Below, one piece after another: positions 32,094 to 38,192 of a DNA stretch of 38,192 nt. Made by a program: the position numbers and the translations under genes. Source of the DNA: Candidatus Heimdallarchaeota archaeon (lineage in GTDB: Archaea > Asgardarchaeota > Heimdallarchaeia > Heimdallarchaeales > Heimdallarchaeaceae); contig JABCTC010000034.1 in assembly GCA_018238545.1 (NCBI GenBank), positions 1 to 38,192 on the forward strand, in the 5' to 3' direction. Numbering within the stretch: the first letter of the stretch is position 1; each line of letters starts with the position of its first letter. The notes under the pieces were generated by a model that was given only the letters and a program-made list of their open reading frames with translations, made no database searches and was not told the origin of the DNA.

Positions 32094-32379
32094 CTATGGA
32101 TATATAGAGATAACAGCTAAAAATCATGCAACAGACCCTATAGTATGTGCTTCAGTTAGCGCAATAATGTGGGGGTTAGCTGGAACGCTCTTGAACTTAG
32201 AACCAAAACCTGACATCAAAGAAATGATTTTGAATGATGGCAATTTTAAAATCGAAGTAAATCCGTTTGTTAATGGAGGTGATCAAAAATCTATCGATAC
32301 ATCATTCCTTTTCGCAGATGTATCCCTTAGCCAAATAGCGAAAAAGTACCCACAAGATATAGAGGTTGGATTCAAATAA
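32065..32379 (+). CDS. Prp-like cysteine protease for head proteins
   Basis: The 104-residue product (ATG at 32065; GGAGG upstream, overlapping the portal end) resembles the ribosomal-processing cysteine protease Prp (PF04327): VEIHKGNYGYIEITAKNHA, then IVCASVSAIMWGLAGTLLNL and a helical C-terminus with FAD. The catalytic pair would be H21 and C28. In bacterial Prp the His and Cys lie about 12 residues apart; here only seven, so the loop over the active site is shorter. Cellular Prp trims the N-terminus of ribosomal protein L27; in Staphylococcus phage 80alpha host Prp trims capsid and scaffold. Placement between portal and scaffold suggests dedicated head-protein processing. Confidence 0.87.
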   Translation: MVKVEIHKGNYGYIEITAKNHATDPIVCASVSAIMWGLAGTLLNLEPKPDIKEMILNDGNFKIEVNPFVNGGDQKSIDTSFLFADVSLSQIAKKYPQDIEVGFK

Positions 32380-32389
32380 CGCACATATG

Positions 32390-32418
32390 TTGTGTATATT
32401 GTAAAAGTTTAGTATAAT
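32390..32418 (+). promoter_or_regulatory. Promoter for the scaffold/capsid operon
   Basis: TTGTGT (32390-32395), 17 bases and TATAAT (32413-32418) form a plausible sigma-A promoter. It lies in the 151-base gap between the Prp-like and scaffold genes and could raise expression of the abundant scaffold and capsid proteins. The leader also holds hairpin AGATAC-ATAAA-GTATCT (32433-32449) and tandem repeats. Confidence 0.65.
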
Positions 32419-32454
32419 ATTAATATAAAAACAGATACATAAAGTATCTCGAAA

Positions 32455-32516
32455 TAACTCGTAGGAGTTGACTCATAGGAAAGACTATAGAATGACTCGT
32501 AGGAAAGACTACAGGT
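32455..32516 (+). repeat. Tandem leader repeats with compensatory hairpins
   Basis: Two 24-base units (32469-32492 and 32493-32516) share TGACTC.TAGGAAAGACTA.AG; a partial copy, TAACTCGTAGGA, starts at 32455. Each full unit folds as a small hairpin with loop GAAAGA: ATAG pairs with CTAT in the first and GTAG with CTAC in the second. The two differences in the stem compensate each other (A-T to G-C). The second unit ends directly at the AAGGAGG of the scaffold gene. This suggests a selected RNA structure controlling translation or mRNA stability. Confidence 0.7.
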
Positions 32517-32530
32517 AAGGAGGTAAAATT

Positions 32531-33403
32531 ATGAATAAATATGTACTGCTTGATATAAACCTAGCATCTTTTGAAGGCGAAGGTGAAGAATCAGGAACAG
32601 CTGAAAACAGTAGTGTCGCTACTACAAGTACAGAAGAAGTGGTGTATGGCAAAGTTGATGAAACCAAAGTAGAGACTGGTGAAGAAACTACAGAGACTAC
32701 CAAAGGTGCAGAAACAGACCCCAACACTAAATTTGAAGAACTTATCAAAGGCGAGTACAAAGATGCTTTTGATAAACGTATGCAAGGAATCTTAGATAAG
32801 CGATTTAAGAACTCGAAGCAAACCGAAAGCGAACTCGGGGAAATTAAACCCGTTATCGAAATGCTCATGGAACGTTACGATGTAAAATCAGCTAAGGACC
32901 TATTCGAGAAAGTCGAGAAAGAAAGTATCGAAGAACTTGCTTATAAAAAGAATTTGACACCGGAACAATACAAAGAAAATAGAGAACTAGAAAGAAAAGC
33001 TAATCTGTATGACAAAAACATAACCCAACAAGAAGAGAAAGACATTCTTCAACAAAAGGTTGCCACTTGGTATAAACAAGCAGATGAAATGAAGGAAACT
33101 TATCCCGATTTCAATTTGCAAGATTGGTCTGATAATAAAGAGTTTTTAAATCTTCTTCATGCTAATGTTCCTGTTAAACAAGCGTACGAACTGTTGGACT
33201 TGGATAAAATCAAAGCCAATCTAGCGAGTAGCGTTAAGGAAAACACCGTGAAGGATATTCAAGCTAACAAAAACAGACCATCTGAAGTAGCTACCAAACA
33301 AGGCAAGGGTGTAGTTGTTAAATCAGATGTAAAATCACTTACTAAAGCAGATCGTGAGGAAATAGCGAAAAGATCGCTTAGGGGTGAGAAGATTTCTTTC
33401 TAG
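32531..33403 (+). CDS. Capsid scaffold protein
   Basis: The 290-residue acidic, helix-rich protein lies directly before the capsid gene and after the protease, as scaffolds do. The N-terminus MNKYVLLDINLASFEGEG carries the L27/Prp-type peptide (LLDINLASF, residues 6-14). A disordered Thr/Glu-rich stretch follows (about 20-65), then coiled coil (about 75-200: DAFDKRMQGILDKRF, LAYKKNLTPEQYKENR) and a basic C-terminus (TKADREEIAKRSLRGEKIS) of the kind that binds capsid. It guides prohead assembly and leaves before packaging. Strong AAGGAGG with a structured leader. Confidence 0.85.
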   Translation: MNKYVLLDINLASFEGEGEESGTAENSSVATTSTEEVVYGKVDETKVETGEETTETTKGAETDPNTKFEELIKGEYKDAFDKRMQGILDKRFKNSKQTESELGEIKPVIEMLMERYDVKSAKDLFEKVEKESIEELAYKKNLTPEQYKENRELERKANLYDKNITQQEEKDILQQKVATWYKQADEMKETYPDFNLQDWSDNKEFLNLLHANVPVKQAYELLDLDKIKANLASSVKENTVKDIQANKNRPSEVATKQGKGVVVKSDVKSLTKADREEIAKRSLRGEKISF

Positions 33404-33424
33404 TCAATTAGAGAGGAGAAACAT

Positions 33425-34663
33425 ATGAGAGATTATTTTAAGAAATTATTAGATATTAGTTTAAGTTCGTTCGTAGTAACTCAAACAACTCTTTTAGGAG
33501 ATTTGTCCGATGAAATGAAAACGTATTACTCAGATTACATGATAGATGCTGCAGTTCCACTTTTAGTGCATGACCAATGGGCGCAGAAACACCCAATCCC
33601 TAAAAATGGTGGTAAAATCATAGAGTTTAGAAAGTATTCACCACTTGCTAAGGCTTTGACAGCTTTAACAGAGGGAGTTACACCAGCTGGTAACAGTTTA
33701 TCAATGAGTGTAATCAATGCAACCATCAAACAATACGGTGATTTCATTGAGTTATCTGACTTACTTTTATTAACTGCAATCGACAACAACTTGGTAATGG
33801 CTTCTAAACTATTGGGGAATCAATCAGGTGAAACATTAGATACAGTTTCTAGAGAAGTTATGAATGGCGGAACAAACGTTCAATATGGTGATGCAGATGT
33901 AGTTTCAAGATATTTATTAGTTGGCGGAGAGTCAACAGGTAATCATTATCTTGATGTAAACACTATCAGACGCGCTGTAAGAACTATGAAGAAGAATAAA
34001 GCTAAGAAAATCAATGGTGACTATGTTGCGATTATCAATCAAGATGCCGCATACGATCTTATGGGAGATTCTAAGTGGGAAGATTTCCACAAATACGCTG
34101 AACCTAGCGAATTGTATTCAGGTGAAATTGGTAGAATTCATGGTGTTAGATTTGTTGAAACAACTGAAGCTAAAATCTTTTATGCTGAAGATTTAGTTGA
34201 TGCCGCTAGGACTCTTACAGTTGCATCGTGTACTGCTAAAGTAGTTACTGTTGATGAAACTTTAACAGCTGCCGACCAACTTGCAATAGTAGGAAGATAT
34301 GTAATTATCGATGGCGAGAAACACTTAATTGCTTCTGCTGCTGCAAATACTATTACAGTAACAGATACTCCAACAGAAGTCCCAGTTGATGGCGATATTG
34401 TTTATCCTGGAGAAGCTGGTGCGAAAGGTAGAACTGTTTATTCAACACTTATCTTAGGTGCTGATGCTTACGGTACTACAGAAGTTGCAGGTGGAGGACT
34501 AGAGTTTATTGTTAAACAATTAGGTTCTGCCGGCAGTTCAGATGCCTTGAATCAAAGAGCAACATCGGGGTGGAAAGCTACGAAAGTTACTGAATTGTTA
34601 GTAGATACTTATCTGTTGAGAATTGAGAACACTACTACTTTCAACGACGAAGAAGCTAACTAG
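33425..34663 (+). CDS. Major capsid protein (N4-gp56-like)
   Basis: The 412-residue protein resembles the N4-gp56 family: YYSDYMIDAAVPLLVHDQWA, IPKNGGKIIEFRKYSPL, TALTEGVTPAGNSLS, then QYGDFIELSDLLLLTAIDNN and MNGGTNV. These make the HK97-type E-loop and A-domain order. A beta-rich insert at about 257-335 (LTVASCTAKVVTVDETLTAA, GRYVIIDGEKHLIASAAAN) probably forms a surface domain. Its N-terminus shares LLDISLSSF (residues 8-16) with the scaffold, within the first helix, so cleavage there would trim about 16 residues. Good GAGAGGAG ribosome site; an abundant structural protein. Confidence 0.92.
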   Translation: MRDYFKKLLDISLSSFVVTQTTLLGDLSDEMKTYYSDYMIDAAVPLLVHDQWAQKHPIPKNGGKIIEFRKYSPLAKALTALTEGVTPAGNSLSMSVINATIKQYGDFIELSDLLLLTAIDNNLVMASKLLGNQSGETLDTVSREVMNGGTNVQYGDADVVSRYLLVGGESTGNHYLDVNTIRRAVRTMKKNKAKKINGDYVAIINQDAAYDLMGDSKWEDFHKYAEPSELYSGEIGRIHGVRFVETTEAKIFYAEDLVDAARTLTVASCTAKVVTVDETLTAADQLAIVGRYVIIDGEKHLIASAAANTITVTDTPTEVPVDGDIVYPGEAGAKGRTVYSTLILGADAYGTTEVAGGGLEFIVKQLGSAGSSDALNQRATSGWKATKVTELLVDTYLLRIENTTTFNDEEAN

Positions 34664-34687
34664 AATTTAAAAAAAGGAGGGTAAATA

Positions 34688-34975
34688 ATGGCTGAAGCCA
34701 AAACTAAACCTAAAAACAAGAAAGTTAATCAAGAAAAGTTTTTAAACGAAAGAATATCTTTTATAGCTATGAAAGACAACGACAAATATAAAGACGACAT
34801 AATCGTGACTATAAACGGTACTAATTGGCAGATACAAAGAGGTAAGAAAGTTATGATACCTCGATTCGTGTACTTCGCCATAGAAGATGCGGAAAGGCAA
34901 AAAATGCATGCCGCTGATGTTTCAGAGGGATTCGAGAAGCAATACAGAGGTCATGTAAGTTCAAACATGATGTAA
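34688..34975 (+). CDS. Small conserved head protein downstream of capsid
   Basis: The 95-residue product begins with a basic, disordered tail (AEAKTKPKNKKVNQEKFLNE) and has a beta core FIAMKDNDKYKDDIIVTING followed by TNWQIQRGKKVMIPRFVYFA. This pattern is often seen just after capsid genes of podo- and siphophages, where it may serve as decoration or head-completion protein. A short GGAGG precedes the start. It closes the capsid unit: a terminator follows seven bases after the stop. Confidence 0.72.
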   Translation: MAEAKTKPKNKKVNQEKFLNERISFIAMKDNDKYKDDIIVTINGTNWQIQRGKKVMIPRFVYFAIEDAERQKMHAADVSEGFEKQYRGHVSSNMM

Positions 34976-34981
34976 AACAAG

Positions 34982-35012
34982 AGGGTAGTAGCTTAGGCTT
35001 CTATCCTTTTTT
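34982..35012 (+). terminator. Terminator after the head unit
   Basis: AGGGTAG (34982-34988) pairs with CTATCCT (35001-35007) with one G-U pair. An inner AGC/GCT stem surrounds loop TTAG, and a T run ends at 35012. It would limit read-through from the abundant head transcript into the fibre gene. Confidence 0.85.
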
Positions 35013-35032
35013 ACTAGAAAGAAGGTGAATAG

Positions 35033-38000
35033 ATGGTTATAAATAAAAATGAATGGCGAGTTGCTATAGATGTTAAAAAAAGAGATAGTAAACCTTCGCT
35101 TGTTTTTGTGCAACAAGACATCAACGCAAACCAACTAAATATACAACTATTCGACAACGGTAAAGTTTTAGATATATCAACAGCCAACAGTGCGACTATA
35201 ACAATCCTGAAATCAGATAGTTTAGTAGTTCAAGCGGCGGCAACAATAGAAGATGCAACGAATGGTAAGTTGTCTTATATACTATCAGCTCAAGCATTGG
35301 GTGCTTTAGGCAACACGAGAGCGACAATAGAGTTGTACGGTGATGATTCAGTTAGGATCACAAGCGCTATATTTAACTATGTAGTGATTGCAGCACTTGA
35401 TGATTTAGGTTCTAGCGAAATAATATCAGAAGCTGAATACGCTATTCTAACTACTTTAATAACAGAAATTAATAACTTTAACCATAAGGGTGAATATGTT
35501 GCGGAAACACAATACTACGAAAAGAATGTAGTAAGCTATCTAGGTTCGTCTTATATGGCTACACAAGACACTTTAGGTAATCTACCTACTAATGTGACCT
35601 ATTGGCAACTGACGGCTTCTAAGGGTGATCCGAGTGATATGACAAAAGCTGTATACGACCCTACAAATGTTAGTTCCGATGCTTTCGACATGGGCAATAT
35701 GGTAGAGTCATCAACTAAAAAAGTACTAACAGATGTAGAACGAGACAAAATAGGGAAATACTTGTCATCAGGAGTGGTTGTAGAACCTTCTAAAACAGAC
35801 CTCGGAACCGGTAGTGTCACTATAGGTGCAGGTACTTACAGATTCTTTCCATCAACAGATTTCACAGGTTCAATAGTTCAACGTGAAATAACCGGTGATA
35901 CATTCATTTTAACTGATGGTGATATTAATTATGTAGTGGCTAAATATAATTCAGGTATACCTACTGTAGAGGTTACTTTAGATGTGAACGATATTAACAC
36001 AAGTGATGTTTTACCTGTTTTGACTATAGCAAGAGATGGAAACGATTTAGTTATCTTAGACTGGAACACGGCAGCAAACGGACTATCAAATAAACTACAA
36101 GACAGACTTGTTAAAATACACAGATTTGAAATAGAATCAGGATTATCAATAAGTGCTTCACTTTTAAAACTATTGTCGACAACTGGTGTTGTATGGTATG
36201 GTTCTAAAAAAATAACTTTAGATGCGGTTAACACAGCATTAGCAGAAAATGATATATATTTGTTCGAGAACACAAATGGAACATGGACTAAAACTGTAGT
36301 AGATGATATAGATAATTTACAATACAATGATCCAGTTACCGGTTTTCAAACGCTCACATCAAACAGATATAGCGTTAGTTGGGTATTTAGAACTGTAGAC
36401 GATTCTAAAAAAAGATTCGGTATCATTTTAGGCAATGGGGATTATACACTAAGTCAGGCTCAAAGTTCTTACATGCCTGTAATTCCTAATAAAATGGCTG
36501 CTATGGGTGTATTTGTTGGTAGAATTATAATCAAGAAGGGCGCTACGAGTCCATACAGTGTTGAACAAGTTCAATCCGTTTCATTAGCCTACACACAAGT
36601 TTCGGATCATAATAATTTGACAGGACTACAAGGTGGACAAGCAGACCAATATTATCATTTAACCAGTGCAGAAAAGACTAAGGTTGAACAAATATCAGTT
36701 ACACAACCAGTAGACCTCGACGATATGGAAACAGATATAGACAGTATTAAAAACGCATCACGCTCCTCAATCCAAACATCACAAAAACCAGTTGACACAT
36801 TCCCTACTGGAACACTTGATGGCAAGGTGCTTAGTGTGATTGGTGGGCAGAGTATTGCTAATAGTGTTGCGAATAATGGGTTTACATTAGATTCAAATGT
36901 TGATGGTTTAGCTGATAACTTAACTGTTGGTGCAAACATAACAGTTTATTCGTGGGTGAGCGGTGCGCAGACTATATCACTTGACTACGCTAATGCGTCA
37001 ATAGATAATCATGTCGCTTTTGACAATGCGATTTTTGACGATACCGAAATTGACGATACAGGTGAGTGGTTCTTTGTAATTGATGTTAAAAATAATGAAA
37101 TTGATGCACAACAATTCACATTAAACAGAGGGTATTATATATTCAAGACAGAAACTATTCAGCCATCTGAAAGAAAGTATGTATTGTATAAAGGGACTAT
37201 GCCAAATGCGGGGGGGGGTGGAAGTCGAACTAAATTAGTAATCGGCACAATCATATCATCTCAAAAATCATTTACAATATATAATGTCCACGCAATCAAT
37301 ATGACTCAATACGGTTTAACCTCTAAAACAGAAGCAGAAATGCTAGACATAGTCAGACAACTTGATGCAGGAACAGACCTACAACACTCCACTCTTGATG
37401 TGGAAACGGTGACTAAGAATTTGTTTGATAAAACTGTAAGAACATTAAATAAATATATTGATAAAGATGATGGAACGTTAAAGCCTAGTACAATAGCTGA
37501 TGTTTCTGATTGGATAAAAGTATCGGCAGGCTCAACTATATTCATCAACAATTCAATAGGGTATTGTACTTTTAATAACGATAAGCAATATCTTAATGGG
37601 GTGTATTCATTAGGGGCGGTCAGCATAGTTGAAAATGGTTACGTGAGATATGCAGTGAATAAAACTAATGTAGATAGTTCACAACTTGAGAATGGTTCGT
37701 CATTTACATTCTACAAACCATTCAACAACAATCTATTCCAACCACAGATAACATTAAGAAGTCTACCTAACTTAGTTAGAGACTACCTAAAGAACGCAAC
37801 ACTTGATGGTGGAGTTTACAAACCATTGAAAAGTTGGGAACACGAGCAGAATGTTAGCACTCCAGAAGCGGTGGTCGGAGTTGTAGCAATAAATGTTACT
37901 AATTATCCTCTTGCTAAAACTGGTGGAACGTGGATAAATGATATAACTGGTGGTGGAGTAGAAAATGGAATAATCGGAACAGACTCAACAAGTGCAAGTG

Positions 38001-38192
38001 GTACTTTACAATATGAACTAGCAACACCAGTAATAACACCATTAACTCTTGACGAGATAATGTCATTTTCATCAGGTACAATCTATCAACATCAAACTGT
38101 AATGAGTGAGATTGCTTTGAATACATCAGTTAATCAAGGTTCACAGATTGAGGGTAACACAGATATGATTGAGAGTCTTGATGATAAGGTTA
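35033..38192 (+). CDS. BppU-type receptor-binding tail fibre (continues past the right edge)
   Basis: The frame is open from ATG 35033 (AAGAAGGTG upstream) to the right edge, at least 1053 residues, and with the left part about 1106. Residues 1-125 resemble the BppU N-terminal domain (EWRVAIDVKKRDSKPSLVFV, QQDINANQLNIQLFDNGKVL), which attaches fibres to the baseplate or tail. Then come FNHKGEYVAETQYYEKNVVS, a carbohydrate-binding-like region, SDHNNLTGLQGGQADQYYHL at about 525-545, a Gly-rich hinge PNAGGGGSR (about 724-732) and a beta-rich C-terminal domain. It is the principal candidate host-recognition protein. The hinge is encoded by a nine-G tract. Confidence 0.85.
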   Translation, partial: MVINKNEWRVAIDVKKRDSKPSLVFVQQDINANQLNIQLFDNGKVLDISTANSATITILKSDSLVVQAAATIEDATNGKLSYILSAQALGALGNTRATIELYGDDSVRITSAIFNYVVIAALDDLGSSEIISEAEYAILTTLITEINNFNHKGEYVAETQYYEKNVVSYLGSSYMATQDTLGNLPTNVTYWQLTASKGDPSDMTKAVYDPTNVSSDAFDMGNMVESSTKKVLTDVERDKIGKYLSSGVVVEPSKTDLGTGSVTIGAGTYRFFPSTDFTGSIVQREITGDTFILTDGDINYVVAKYNSGIPTVEVTLDVNDINTSDVLPVLTIARDGNDLVILDWNTAANGLSNKLQDRLVKIHRFEIESGLSISASLLKLLSTTGVVWYGSKKITLDAVNTALAENDIYLFENTNGTWTKTVVDDIDNLQYNDPVTGFQTLTSNRYSVSWVFRTVDDSKKRFGIILGNGDYTLSQAQSSYMPVIPNKMAAMGVFVGRIIIKKGATSPYSVEQVQSVSLAYTQVSDHNNLTGLQGGQADQYYHLTSAEKTKVEQISVTQPVDLDDMETDIDSIKNASRSSIQTSQKPVDTFPTGTLDGKVLSVIGGQSIANSVANNGFTLDSNVDGLADNLTVGANITVYSWVSGAQTISLDYANASIDNHVAFDNAIFDDTEIDDTGEWFFVIDVKNNEIDAQQFTLNRGYYIFKTETIQPSERKYVLYKGTMPNAGGGGSRTKLVIGTIISSQKSFTIYNVHAINMTQYGLTSKTEAEMLDIVRQLDAGTDLQHSTLDVETVTKNLFDKTVRTLNKYIDKDDGTLKPSTIADVSDWIKVSAGSTIFINNSIGYCTFNNDKQYLNGVYSLGAVSIVENGYVRYAVNKTNVDSSQLENGSSFTFYKPFNNNLFQPQITLRSLPNLVRDYLKNATLDGGVYKPLKSWEHEQNVSTPEAVVGVVAINVTNYPLAKTGGTWINDITGGGVENGIIGTDSTSASGTLQYELATPVITPLTLDEIMSFSSGTIYQHQTVMSEIALNTSVNQGSQIEGNTDMIESLDDKV
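37210..37218 (+). repeat. Nine-G homopolymer in the fibre gene
   Basis: A run of nine G encodes part of Ala-Gly-Gly-Gly-Gly-Ser. One more G leads to TAA at 37231-37233, one fewer to TAG at 37236-37238. Either slip therefore removes about 375 C-terminal residues. The tract is an outlier in this AT-rich sequence and is a candidate on/off slippage site. Sequencing error in the homopolymer must be excluded, but the intact frame is the one seen. Confidence 0.7.
38103..38192. repeat. Terminal direct repeat, right copy (matches 1-90)
   Basis: The right copy of the repeat described at 1-90. Its reading frame is that of the long fibre, and the next base expected after 38192 continues in frame at position 91. 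The right copy has AAC, AGT, CTT and GTT where the left has AAT, AGC, TTG and GTC. Confidence 0.85.

Noticed and set aside
1..38192. CRISPR arrays, tRNA or rRNA genes
   Set aside because: No regularly spaced repeats, cloverleaf pattern or ribosomal sequence was noticed on reading; a tRNA search program would be decisive.

Overview
The window looks like one essentially complete, AT-rich double-stranded DNA phage genome assembled as a circle. Bases 1-90 match 38103-38192 in register and in the same reading frame, with five differences that are all synonymous. Closing the circle gives about 38.1 kb. A Gram-positive (Firmicutes-like) host is suggested by strong AGGAGG ribosome sites, TGTGG-extended -10 promoters, a phi-LC3-type holin, a BppU-type fibre N-terminus and peptidoglycan hydrolases. 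The head-to-fibre gene order, an N4-gp56-like capsid, a P22-like portal, and the absence of tape-measure, tube and major tail genes point to a short-tailed (podovirus-like) virion. No integrase, tRNA, rRNA or CRISPR was seen.

Layout. (1) Late operon, rightward, from the promoter near 27501 through 38192 and, across the circle, 1-13738. It holds terminase small subunit, a terminase large subunit split by a group I intron carrying a GIY-YIG endonuclease gene, portal, a Prp-like cysteine protease, scaffold, capsid, an accessory head protein and a BppU-type fibre of at least 1053 residues. After the join come the fibre's C-terminus, small genes, two cell-wall enzymes, a YadA-like fibre, connector-like genes, a holin, an ejection-type protein with 18-residue repeats, and a 2228-residue polyvalent protein (ADP-ribosyltransferase-like domain, zincin HELGH, LPD38-like C-terminus). 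(2) Convergent terminators at 13753-13819. (3) Leftward early operon 13818-18774: MBL-fold hydrolase, HD protein, RecT, AbrB-like protein, SSB, a Rad50/SbcC-like ATPase and a small HTH protein. (4) A divergent promoter region at 18775-18908. (5) Rightward early operon 18909-27446: regulators, a secreted lytic transglycosylase, a C5-cytosine methyltransferase, a replication module (initiator, helicase loader, DnaB-type helicase), RusA, an HNH-like protein and many small unknown genes.

How the parts work together. The leftward genes supply annealing recombination and ssDNA handling. The rightward early genes supply replication initiation, junction resolution and methylation that may protect phage DNA. 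The late genes package DNA, build and mature the head, deliver DNA with virion proteins and lyse the cell. The most novel-looking signal is the phage-encoded Prp-like protease directly upstream of scaffold and capsid proteins that share the N-terminal peptide LLDI(N/S)L(A/S)SF, encoded by quite different codons. This predicts a self-contained, L27-motif-like processing system for head maturation. Other striking signals are a nine-G tract in the fibre gene whose slippage in either direction gives an immediate stop, two tandem leader hairpins with compensatory base changes before the scaffold gene, and an intron whose P1 helix appears to enclose the whole endonuclease gene.
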